This document shows, piece by piece, positions 51,531 through 59,565 of a stretch of DNA of 64,000 bases. Below the pieces are notes generated by a model. That model was given only the letters and a program-made list of their open reading frames with translations. It was not told where the DNA came from and searched no databases. The position numbers and the translations under genes are program-made. Positions within the stretch are counted from its first letter, which is position 1. The number at the start of each line of letters is the position of its first letter. This DNA is from an uncultured Bacteroidales bacterium (lineage in GTDB: Bacteria; Bacteroidota; Bacteroidia; Bacteroidales; WCHB1-69). The stretch is from contig CAJOFJ010000013.1 in the NCBI GenBank assembly GCA_905233625.1, positions 1 to 64,000 of the forward strand, in the 5' to 3' direction.

Positions 51531-51760
51531 CAGTGAATATACCTGTCGATACAGCTTGTATTTTTACAAACGAATTTTTGAAGCGATTGCAAACCAAATT
51601 GGAAGTTGCGCCTGAGCTGTTCGTAGAGACGGCGATAACATCTCCGCTCCCCCGACAAACAGTAACGAAAAAAGTGCAGTAAACCGAACAAAAAGGACTT
51701 TTCCACGTAATATTCACGTGTTTTCATGCGTTATATTAATAAATTAAAACCACAAGCGCT

Positions 51761-52996
51761 ATGAAAACGAGAAATTTCTATGGGAATCCTGATTCCCACG
51801 AAAAGCCGGAAAGAAAAGTCAGTTTACCTCAACAAAACAAGCCAATAAAAAGGGCATTGGTTCTGTTTGTTACACTCTGCGGATTATTCCTATACAGTTT
51901 TGCGCAAAATTTCACGACCCCCATTGCCATAACGCAGATAAAAGACGGTGAAAGAAACTATGGCTTCATTAATCACGATGGTACAGTGTTTGCGGATTTC
52001 ATATACTACCGAGCTCGAAATTTCTCGGAAGGCCTGGCTGCCATAAGAGATTACGACGGACTGTGGGGATTTATCGACACCAGCGGCAAAAGGGTAATCA
52101 CCATGCCGAGAGGTGTAAGTGAAGTAGGCGACTTCCACGAAGGACTCTGCTGGTTCCGCGACAGAAGCGAGGATTTGGTGGGGTACATAGACCGTCAAGG
52201 GAATGTGGTCCTTGAACCGCAGTGGGGCTTCGCCCAGAATTTTAACGAGGGCCTTGCCGCCGTGGGGAAGGCTAAAACATTGGGAAGTATGCGCAACATA
52301 ACAGGACTGACCGGTTATATCGACCACAATGGAAAATTGGTCATCTCCGTTGACCAAACACATAACTATAACAACTTTGGTTCCGAAAGTTTCAATTGCC
52401 GACGCGCAGTGATTGTAAAATTCGGAACCGTTATCATCATCGACCCAAGCGGGAAAACCATTGTCGAACGTCCCGAATATACCGCCGCAAGTACTTTCTC
52501 TGAGGGATTATGCGCCGTAAATGTCGCCACCAACTGGCCATGTGGTCAAGATGACAAACAGCAGGAATGCATATCCAAATGGGGATTTATTGACACTCTA
52601 GGGAATATGATCATCGAGCCGCAGTTTGAAAACAAAGCTTCATTCGCAGAAGGAGTATGTGCAGTGGAAACGAGAGATGGAAAATACATTTTTATAGACC
52701 ACACAGGCAGAAATGTCATGGGAAGACTCTTCGCAAATGCGGAACCCTTCAACGAAGGCATAGCATACGTTGAAGAATTGGATGGCACAAAAGGTTATAT
52801 CGACCATGCAGGCAAGATGGTTGTGCCCTTACCCGAAGGTTATACGACATCTGGCAGCTCTCATGGCGGCCTGATAGAGATTTCCCAAACGAGAGAGGGA
52901 AATGTAACCACTTACTACGCCAAGAAAATGATTAACCACAAAGAAGAGGAAGTGTGGATTAATGAATGGCTGGAATGGAACAGATATAACGAGTAA
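51761..52996 (+). CDS. WG-repeat protein
   Basis: A 411-residue protein. After a polar N-terminus of about 30 residues comes a hydrophobic segment (ALVLFVTLCGLFLYSFAQ, about 32-49), which may be a signal anchor. The rest consists of about seven WG/KWG repeats such as YGFINHDGTVFADF, LWGFIDTSGKRVI, VGYIDRQGNVVLEPQWGFAQNFNEGLAAVG read in parts and KWGFIDTLGNMIIEPQF. Such repeats form a beta-propeller-like binding surface; the partner is unknown. It is followed three bases later by the tandem-CAP gene, in the same operon. Confidence 0.87.
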   Translation: MKTRNFYGNPDSHEKPERKVSLPQQNKPIKRALVLFVTLCGLFLYSFAQNFTTPIAITQIKDGERNYGFINHDGTVFADFIYYRARNFSEGLAAIRDYDGLWGFIDTSGKRVITMPRGVSEVGDFHEGLCWFRDRSEDLVGYIDRQGNVVLEPQWGFAQNFNEGLAAVGKAKTLGSMRNITGLTGYIDHNGKLVISVDQTHNYNNFGSESFNCRRAVIVKFGTVIIIDPSGKTIVERPEYTAASTFSEGLCAVNVATNWPCGQDDKQQECISKWGFIDTLGNMIIEPQFENKASFAEGVCAVETRDGKYIFIDHTGRNVMGRLFANAEPFNEGIAYVEELDGTKGYIDHAGKMVVPLPEGYTTSGSSHGGLIEISQTREGNVTTYYAKKMINHKEEEVWINEWLEWNRYNE

Positions 52997-52999
52997 AAT

Positions 53000-54190
53000 A
53001 TGTATAGAATCATTGCCATTCATCTTGCTATCTTCCTATGCACTGTAGCAATCTCTGCCACAGCGCAGACAGTGAGTATTAGCGGAGTCATTGACTACAG
53101 TGAGTCGAAAGCCATTGTAAGAACCATAAACAAGGTAAGACGGGAAAAAGGGCTGAACACCCTGAAAATGGAGCAAGGACTTACCGATGCCGCCATGTTG
53201 CGCGCGGCAGAGTATTCCACCCAACGGCAAGCTTATGAGAAATGGCATAAATTCAATACTGACGATGACAGACCTAACGGAAAAAAATTTACTACCCTGA
53301 TAGAGGAACATTACGCCATGCCTCAAGGGACCTACTGTGGCGAATGGCTTTTTTGCTTAAAAAACAACCCCAATTGGACATCCGTATATCGTGATTTTAA
53401 AGACGAAGACCAATTGGTATTTGAACCATGGACTTCCGTAGGAGCAGCCGTATTCTATCGCGACGACAACACTTATGCTGTCCTGATATTTTCCAAGCAT
53501 ACCAATGCCAATACTGTGATTCCATCCGGGAAATGGAAAATAAAAACACAAGTGAGTACTGTCAGCGGAAAGAAGACCGCATTTCTGACAAAAGAAGAAA
53601 TCAGCACATACGAATTCACGCAAAAAACAGATATCAGCGGCACTTTCTACTATGACTTTGCCACAGAAGTGGTTCGTTTGGTGAATCACATCCGTGACAG
53701 TCTCAGACTTCCCCCCTTGGCAATGGATTCTGTACTGACCGAGTGCGCCATGATCAGATCGGCGGAAATGGCTGCTTATAGAAGCTATGAAATACAAAGA
53801 ACAAATTTCCGCGAACAGAAAAAGGAATACCCGGTTTATTGGACGACCCATACGCGTCCGAACAATCAAAGGCCGTTCACCATCCTGCCCAGCAAATACG
53901 AGGAGTCTTCGCAAGGCGAAAATATCGCATTCGCACACACCACCCCATTAGAAGTAGTGAACGATTGGATGAACTCTCCAGATCACAGGGGAAACATACT
54001 GAAGAAAGGATATAAAACGATAGGTGTCGGTGTCTTTATATTTGACGATGTATTTCGCTGGTGCCAACTATTCTCCTCGGTTCCAGGCACAGACAGCTAC
54101 CAACCTATCGACCATGAAAAAGTCAATGTGCAAATCAGCTTTGACCCCACAGTTGAAAGCAAGGTATTGAGCAAGGAAAAAGTGGAATAA
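53000..54190 (+). CDS. Secreted protein with two CAP/SCP domains
   Basis: A 396-residue exported protein with signal peptide 1 to about 22 (ISATAQ). The first CAP-like domain (about 35-165) keeps the helix with LTDAAMLRAAEYS but has lost the HTRP and DWMNSPDHR motifs. The second (about 220-375) is canonical: LTECAMIRSAEM, HTRPN, GENIAFA, DWMNSPDHRGNIL and WCQLF. CAP domains bind lipids or act as proteases; bacterial roles are mostly unknown. It is three bases after the WG-repeat gene. Its N-terminus matches the 5'-broken CAP gene at 50982-51530. Confidence 0.88.
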   Translation: MYRIIAIHLAIFLCTVAISATAQTVSISGVIDYSESKAIVRTINKVRREKGLNTLKMEQGLTDAAMLRAAEYSTQRQAYEKWHKFNTDDDRPNGKKFTTLIEEHYAMPQGTYCGEWLFCLKNNPNWTSVYRDFKDEDQLVFEPWTSVGAAVFYRDDNTYAVLIFSKHTNANTVIPSGKWKIKTQVSTVSGKKTAFLTKEEISTYEFTQKTDISGTFYYDFATEVVRLVNHIRDSLRLPPLAMDSVLTECAMIRSAEMAAYRSYEIQRTNFREQKKEYPVYWTTHTRPNNQRPFTILPSKYEESSQGENIAFAHTTPLEVVNDWMNSPDHRGNILKKGYKTIGVGVFIFDDVFRWCQLFSSVPGTDSYQPIDHEKVNVQISFDPTVESKVLSKEKVE

Positions 54191-54232
54191 GCCAAATGAT
54201 GCATTTTTACACATTAATAAATTCAATTTAAA

Positions 54233-54787
54233 ATGAAAACAATAGAAAAATTCATGGACTGGCTCAAACGCCAGAAATTTTGGAAGGTTCTACTGTTAGC
54301 ATTAGGTTGCGACTTTATATGGTGCTTTACAATAGCTGCCATTTTGTTTTTATCCGGTGCTGAATTCAGTCAACATGTGGCGAAAACAGAAGATTTATTT
54401 TTTAATTCATTATTCTTTCTTCCGTTCACAACTTCTAGTGCTTTGCTCGAAGAAATGATATTCCGGTGGGGGCCTATGTTAATTCTCAGTTATACACTCT
54501 TATGGATGTATAAGTCGGGGAGATTGTCCAAAGAACGTTTTTTTGAGGTGGAAAAATATGCCATTCTCGCCCTTGCTATCGTTTCCAGCATCGTATTCGG
54601 TTGGGTACACGGATCCATATGGAACGTCCTTCTCCAAGGAGTGAGCGGCCTATGCTTCATGCTTATCTATTTAAGGATATTATTTGTTCGCCGTGATAAA
54701 GGATTGCGCAACCGATGGCAATTGGTTCCCCTAGCCGAGTCAACATTAACGCATGTCTTATCCAACTTAATATTGATAATCTTATAA
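54233..54787 (+). CDS. CPBP-family intramembrane metalloprotease
   Basis: A 184-residue membrane protein with about four transmembrane segments. The CPBP (CAAX/ABI) motifs are present: E73-E74-MIF-R78 (EEMIFR), FGWVHG with His126, and HVLSNL with His174 and Asn178. These coordinate a metal in the bilayer. Bacterial members process prenylated or other membrane proteins or give self-immunity to bacteriocins. The gene is shorter than many relatives, but all motifs are retained. It follows the tandem-CAP gene after 42 bases and precedes another membrane protein by nine. Confidence 0.85.
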   Translation: MKTIEKFMDWLKRQKFWKVLLLALGCDFIWCFTIAAILFLSGAEFSQHVAKTEDLFFNSLFFLPFTTSSALLEEMIFRWGPMLILSYTLLWMYKSGRLSKERFFEVEKYAILALAIVSSIVFGWVHGSIWNVLLQGVSGLCFMLIYLRILFVRRDKGLRNRWQLVPLAESTLTHVLSNLILIIL

Positions 54788-54796
54788 TTAATAACC

Positions 54797-55411
54797 ATGG
54801 AAGAAATCATAAAAATAATTGAAGAATATAAGTCCGCTTTGAATCGGCTCATGAAAGTCAGTCTGAATCAGAAAACTTCAACCGTAATTATCGAGTCAAA
54901 AACTTGGATGAGGAAATTTTTGATTATACCACTGTGGATACTGGCAGGACTGTTTTTGTTCATTGCTATAATTTCATTGACCATTGACAATGTTTTAATA
55001 TCTTTATCAATGAGCTTGCTGTTTACAGCATTAATGCTTTTTATCGATTTTCTATGCATCATTTTCATCCGGAGAATCACTTTCAGGAAAACAATTGACC
55101 TTGGAAACGGCAAATTCGAATTCAAAGGGCAATTGAGGAAAAGCCGGACCTTCTCGCTAGACGAATACGAAGGAGCTGAGACATTGCGTACTATCAAGGA
55201 TTTTCCAGAGGAAGTTGTGGCAAGGTTCAAGACCGACAAAGGCACCATACGTTACAAACTTGCTGATCTGAACACAGGTTATGCCCGCAATATCGAGCCG
55301 AACCACGAAGCAATCAGCGCCCTATGGGATGCCCTCATTCAAGCCATGACAAATTTCAAAAAAGGCGATATATCCAGTACAGATAAAGATTATTTGAATT
55401 ATGTAAAATAA
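54797..55411 (+). CDS. Membrane protein of unknown function, PH-like tail
   Basis: A 204-residue protein with two transmembrane helices (about 39-62 and 68-92) after a short polar N-terminus, then a cytosolic beta-rich domain (GKFEFKGQLRKSRTFSLDEYEG, VVARFKTDKGTIRYKLADL read in parts). The pattern resembles small bacterial PH-like membrane proteins, but no family is recognised with certainty. It begins nine bases after the CPBP protease gene, so they are probably co-transcribed and may act together. Confidence 0.75.
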   Translation: MEEIIKIIEEYKSALNRLMKVSLNQKTSTVIIESKTWMRKFLIIPLWILAGLFLFIAIISLTIDNVLISLSMSLLFTALMLFIDFLCIIFIRRITFRKTIDLGNGKFEFKGQLRKSRTFSLDEYEGAETLRTIKDFPEEVVARFKTDKGTIRYKLADLNTGYARNIEPNHEAISALWDALIQAMTNFKKGDISSTDKDYLNYVK

Positions 55412-55469
55412 CACGTTTATGACATTGAGCATCTACGTAAGTAGATGAATACATAAAACAAAGCCTATA

Positions 55470-56123
55470 CTATTTCTGTACCGCCAACACCACTGGCGAA
55501 CCTAATTTTTCGAAACTATTATTATTTTCCAAAAGATAATAGTTTCCATGATGACATAGATAATAATGCTGATCGTAATGAACGATTTCCATTTTATCCA
55601 CATCTAAGCCCTTAATTTGCAACATATTGCCTGAAAAAAGATAGGAAATCCTGTTTTTGATAGGTGTGTTCCATTGTTGCACCTCCATTGTGCTGATAGC
55701 GCCATCTTCCGCTGTAATATCTTTAAAATCAGCATTTTTGAAATGCACCTTTACCATTTTCTGAGCCAAAATCTTATCCGTCACAACAATATCTTCATCT
55801 GACTGGTCCTCAGACACATAACTAAAATCCACTTCGTCGTAAGTTTCAGGAATCTCGGCAATTTCCACGGAATCTGCGGGTTGTTCCTGCTCTTCCACAA
55901 CAGAAAGCAAAGGCTCCTTACTGACCACATTCACATATTTCACCACCGTATCCTTGCCCTGCTCGCGATTATAAATATACTTGATAGTTTTGGTAAATGA
56001 CTTCGACTGACTCTGTATCATGGCAAAACCCACAAATGCCACCGCTGAAATCAGAAAACCCACGATAAGACCTATCGCGAAAAACAGCCACTTCTTTTCC
56101 TTTTTTATCTGATTTTCAGTCAT
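55470..56123 (-). CDS. Single-pass membrane protein of unknown function
   Basis: A 217-residue protein: a Lys-rich cytoplasmic start, one membrane helix (WLFFAIGLIVGFLISAVAFVGFAM, about 12-35, read in parts), an acidic linker (EEQEQPADSVEIAEIPETYDE, read in parts, about 78-98) and a C-terminal globular domain that contains HYDQHYYLCHHGNYYLLENN. I do not recognise the family. It is convergent with the CPBP/PH-like pair. Two possible -7 elements lie upstream (56136 and 56158). Confidence 0.75.
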   Translation of the reverse strand: MTENQIKKEKKWLFFAIGLIVGFLISAVAFVGFAMIQSQSKSFTKTIKYIYNREQGKDTVVKYVNVVSKEPLLSVVEEQEQPADSVEIAEIPETYDEVDFSYVSEDQSDEDIVVTDKILAQKMVKVHFKNADFKDITAEDGAISTMEVQQWNTPIKNRISYLFSGNMLQIKGLDVDKMEIVHYDQHYYLCHHGNYYLLENNNSFEKLGSPVVLAVQK

Positions 56124-56135
56124 TTATGTTAAAAA

Positions 56136-56165
56136 CAAAAATATATTATGCAAAAGACAAAAATA
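56136..56165 (-). promoter_or_regulatory. Two possible -7 promoter elements
   Basis: Minus-strand TATTTTTG occurs at 56136-56143 and 56158-56165, both matching TAnnTTTG, 12 and 34 bases before the start at 56123. The distal one gives a more normal leader. Confidence 0.45.
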
Positions 56166-56274
56166 AACAATATTCCTGAAATAAATACCATTAAAATTTT
56201 TTTCTTGGTAAAAAAAAAACTGTGCCACATCGTCACAAAAAAAATAAAATCACCTGTATGTGGGAAATTTTGTG

Positions 56275-56282
56275 TACATTTG
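56275..56282 (+). promoter_or_regulatory. Upstream -7 element of ATPase gene
   Basis: TACATTTG fits TAnnTTTG. It lies about 50 bases upstream of a second such element, so the ATPase may have tandem promoters. Confidence 0.45.
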
Positions 56283-56325
56283 CAATTTATATGTTACAAA
56301 ACATAATGTACATGGAATTTTTTCT

Positions 56326-56380
56326 TATTTTTGCAGTCGTAAACTGATTACGAAAAATTTCGTAACGAAAAAAATCGTAA
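56326..56380 (+). promoter_or_regulatory. Promoter followed by TCGTAA/TTACGA inverted repeats
   Basis: TATTTTTG (56326-56333) is followed by TCGTAA (56337), then the perfect palindrome TTACGAAA-AA-TTTCGTAA (56348-56365), and ATCGTAA (56374-56380) directly before the ATG at 56382. Four half-sites of one hexamer in 45 bases suggest an operator or a leader hairpin. The arrangement parallels the inverted-repeat promoter of the ATPase at 7088. Confidence 0.6.
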
Positions 56381-56381
56381 C

Positions 56382-57446
56382 ATGGAAAACCCATTCAAGT
56401 TTGGCACTATCGTTGAGGCAGACTACTTTACCGACAGGATCAAGGAGGTTGCATATATCAAAGAATTCGTCAAAAGTGCCAACCACTTGATTTTAATCAG
56501 TCCACGCCGTTTCGGCAAAAGCAGCGTGGTAGCAAAAGCTGTGAAAGAAAGCAAACGCAAGTCCATCACAGTGAATCTGCAGAAGGTCACATCTGTATCG
56601 GATTTATCGGCAAAACTGTTGCGCGAACTTTTCAAGATACACCCTCTGAAACGTTTGAAACACCTAATCAAGCATTTCCGTATTATCCCCATGGTGTCAA
56701 CAAATCCGTTGACAGGATCGATGGATGTGTCTTTTCAACCCGGTGTTGATGAAACCGTTCTGATTGAGGATGTACTGACAATAATTGAAAAATCACATTC
56801 AGAAAAAGATCGGATTATTGTAGTACTTGATGAATTTCAGGAAATTCGTGATCTTGCACCAAATCTGGATAAGCAGTTACGCTCTATCATGCAGGAACAG
56901 AAGCATATCAATTATATCATGCTTGGAAGCCAGGAAAGCATGATGACGGATATTTTTGAGAATAAAAAGTCGCCATTTTATCATTTTGGTGAACTTAAAC
57001 GTTTGGGGAAATTACCAAGGGAAGATTTTCATCAGTATTTGTCGAAACGCATGAAAGATGTTTTCCCAAAGGATTGTGATATAATAGCTGACAAAATTTT
57101 AGATTACACGGTTTGTCATCCGTATTATTCTCAGCAGCTTGCTGCAAATGTGTGGCAAACAGCTGTGTTGCAAACAAATACCGATGATGCCGTAGCTACC
57201 GCTATAGGCTATATTGTATCTTCCCATGGACTAGACTATGAGAGACTATGGATGAACCTGAACAGAACAAACCGTTGGATTCTACAGCGACTGGCTTCTA
57301 ACAAACCTCTACAGTCAGGCGAGTATAGAACAAGTACAATATATAGTGCGCTGAAACGCCTGCAGAAAGACGGATATGTGATTTATACTGATCGGTACGA
57401 ACTGGAAGATCCCTTCTTTCGACAATGGATTGTCGAGGAAATGTGA
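56382..57446 (+). CDS. Archaeal-ATPase-family (AAA+) ATPase with winged helix
   Basis: A 354-residue protein with Walker A ISPRRFGKSSV (K about 46) and Walker B RIIVVLDEFQEI (about 143-154). After YIMLGSQESMM (sensor 1) there is a lid region and a C-terminal winged helix (about 295-354). It belongs to the small archaeal-ATPase group (PF01637-like) frequent in Bacteroidales, with no settled function. It is a single gene with an inverted-repeat leader, like the DUF4143 ATPase at 7088, but has no DUF4143 domain. Confidence 0.88.
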   Translation: MENPFKFGTIVEADYFTDRIKEVAYIKEFVKSANHLILISPRRFGKSSVVAKAVKESKRKSITVNLQKVTSVSDLSAKLLRELFKIHPLKRLKHLIKHFRIIPMVSTNPLTGSMDVSFQPGVDETVLIEDVLTIIEKSHSEKDRIIVVLDEFQEIRDLAPNLDKQLRSIMQEQKHINYIMLGSQESMMTDIFENKKSPFYHFGELKRLGKLPREDFHQYLSKRMKDVFPKDCDIIADKILDYTVCHPYYSQQLAANVWQTAVLQTNTDDAVATAIGYIVSSHGLDYERLWMNLNRTNRWILQRLASNKPLQSGEYRTSTIYSALKRLQKDGYVIYTDRYELEDPFFRQWIVEEM

Positions 57447-57461
57447 AATATTATGGGAATT

Positions 57462-57469
57462 TAACTTTG
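57462..57469 (+). promoter_or_regulatory. -7 promoter element of dsbD
   Basis: TAACTTTG fits TAnnTTTG and lies 41 bases upstream of the ATG at 57511. Confidence 0.5.
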
Positions 57470-57510
57470 TCATATAACTTATACTTATGCAATATCATTT
57501 TATTCATATC

Positions 57511-59538
57511 ATGAAAAAAACAAGTTCAACATTATTTCTTCTCATCTTTCTGATTAGCAGCCTCTTTGCCCAAGAGACCCCTGTGACATGGAATTTCAAG
57601 ACTGTAAAGGTGAATGATTCGGTGGCTGAATTGCAATTTCAGGCTGCCATCCAGGAAAACTGGCATTTGTATTCGCAAAGCCACAACAACGGAATGGAGA
57701 TGCCCATTGAGTTCAGCTTCACCGCCGACAAAAGCTATAAACGCATCGGCAAAGTAATGGAACCCAAGCCGATTGTGCATTACGACCCGATGTTTAACGA
57801 CACTTCCAAATATTTCGTCAACAGTGTCACTTTCAAACAGAAAGTGAAAATCCTGCAGAATGAGCCTTTTACCATCAAAGGCAGACTGTCCGGTCAGTCG
57901 TGCATCGACGGACGCTGTGTTGCTCTCGACAAAAAATTCAGCTTCGACATTGAGGGTTTTGACCATGCAGTGGCTACCGCTACTAATGAAGAAGTTACTT
58001 CAAAAGACAAAAGCGCAGAGAAAAACAATGAAGAAAGCGTAGAAGAACCTACTGTACAAGAAGTTACCAACACCAGCAACGGTGAACAAGAGGAGTCATT
58101 ATGGTCGTTTTTCATCGTGGCCTTCTTAGGCGGCCTGGTAGGTTTGCTCATGCCCTGTGTCTTCCCGATGATTCCGATGACCGTTTCTTACTTCATGAAA
58201 TCGGGCAGCAAGGCCAAGTTCCACGCCCTTATATACGGCTTGTCCATCGTGATAATTTACGTGATTTTCGGCATTATTCTTTCATTGATTTTCGGTCCCG
58301 ACTTTGCCAACATTCTCAGCACGCACTGGATCCCCAACATCATTTTCGCCATCATTTTCATCATTTTCGCCCTGTCTTTCTTCGGCTATTTTGAGATCAC
58401 CCTGCCCAGCAGTTGGGTCAACAAATCGGCCAAAATGGAAAACACCGGCGGCCTGATCGGCATCTTTTTCATGGCGCTCACACTGGTATTAGTCTCGTTC
58501 TCTTGCACCCTGCCCATTGCCGGTGCGGTGGCCTTGAACTCGGTTGGCGGTTCATTGCTGAAACCCATCATCGGCATGTTGGGTTTCTCCTTAGGTATCG
58601 CCATTCCCTTCACACTCTTCGCATTCTTCCCCGGCATGCTGAAGAAAATGCCGAAATCCGGTGGCTGGATGAACACATTGAAAGTAGTGCTGGCCTTTAT
58701 CGAATTGGCCTTCGCCCTCAAGTTCATCAATGTGCCCGACCAGACTTACCACTGGGGCATCCTTGACCGCGAGGTGTATCTGGCCCTGTGGATTGTGCTC
58801 TTCTCTCTCATGGGTTTCTATCTTCTTGGCAAAATCAAATTCCCGCTCGACGATGACATGCCCGTGCAGAAAAGTCCTTTCCGTTTCATGATGGCCATCC
58901 TCACTTTTGCCTTTGTGGTTTATATGATTCCCGGCATGTTCGGTGCCCCGCTGAAAGCCATCTCCGGCTGGCTGCCGCCTATGACGACCCAGGATTTCGA
59001 CATCAACAAGGTGGTGCGCACAGAGGCCGGCAATGCCAGCAACAATACCATTAGCATGGATGAGGCAGTTCTGTATATCGACCAACTGGATTTACCCCAT
59101 GGCATTCAGGGCTACTTCGACTACGACCAGGCTTTGCGCGTGGCTCAAAAGCTGAACAAGCCCGTATTCATTGATTTCACCGGCCACGGCTGTGTGAACT
59201 GCCGAATTGTGGAGAACGCCGTATGGATTGACCCGCAAGTACGGAAAATGTTTGCAGAAGAGTTTGTGGTAGTGGCCCTTTACGTGGATGATAAGAATAT
59301 TCAGCTTCCTGAAGACCAGCAGCTGGTGGATGAAGACGGCGACCCCATCACCACCTTGGGCGGCAAGAACATGTTCATTCAGAATACCATTTATAAGGAA
59401 AACTCCCAGCCCTGCTATTTTATTGTCGATACAGACGGATCGGTATTGGCAGGACCGACCTATTACGAGAAAGATGTCAACAGATATATGGAATTCCTGA
59501 AATCCGGCATCAAGGCTTATCAAGAAAAACATCAATAA
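57511..59538 (+). CDS. dsbD: Thiol:disulfide interchange protein DsbD
   Basis: A 675-residue membrane protein that passes reducing power from cytoplasmic thioredoxin to the periplasm. After the signal peptide comes the N-terminal disulfide domain (C131 and C136 in QSCIDGRC). The central eight-helix DsbD/CcdA domain has a redox pair in LMPCVFPM and FSCTLPIAG. The C-terminal thioredoxin domain carries C561-V-N-C564 in GHGCVNCR. All three modules are intact. The start at 57511 gives a proper signal peptide; the longer frame from 57487 is less likely. It can supply electrons to the thioredoxin-like lipoprotein at 48583. lnt follows 27 bases later. Confidence 0.93.
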   Translation: MKKTSSTLFLLIFLISSLFAQETPVTWNFKTVKVNDSVAELQFQAAIQENWHLYSQSHNNGMEMPIEFSFTADKSYKRIGKVMEPKPIVHYDPMFNDTSKYFVNSVTFKQKVKILQNEPFTIKGRLSGQSCIDGRCVALDKKFSFDIEGFDHAVATATNEEVTSKDKSAEKNNEESVEEPTVQEVTNTSNGEQEESLWSFFIVAFLGGLVGLLMPCVFPMIPMTVSYFMKSGSKAKFHALIYGLSIVIIYVIFGIILSLIFGPDFANILSTHWIPNIIFAIIFIIFALSFFGYFEITLPSSWVNKSAKMENTGGLIGIFFMALTLVLVSFSCTLPIAGAVALNSVGGSLLKPIIGMLGFSLGIAIPFTLFAFFPGMLKKMPKSGGWMNTLKVVLAFIELAFALKFINVPDQTYHWGILDREVYLALWIVLFSLMGFYLLGKIKFPLDDDMPVQKSPFRFMMAILTFAFVVYMIPGMFGAPLKAISGWLPPMTTQDFDINKVVRTEAGNASNNTISMDEAVLYIDQLDLPHGIQGYFDYDQALRVAQKLNKPVFIDFTGHGCVNCRIVENAVWIDPQVRKMFAEEFVVVALYVDDKNIQLPEDQQLVDEDGDPITTLGGKNMFIQNTIYKENSQPCYFIVDTDGSVLAGPTYYEKDVNRYMEFLKSGIKAYQEKHQ

Positions 59539-59565
59539 TATACCCTCTGAATAATACCTACTGAA

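Noticed and set aside
51380..51727. Minus-strand frame of 115 codons between the CAP and WG-repeat genes
   Set aside because: It overlaps the CAP coding end, is rich in Cys/Arg/Phe without recognisable motif and has no promoter. A plus-strand GTG frame at 51535 of about 50 codons is equally unsupported. The gap is left unassigned.
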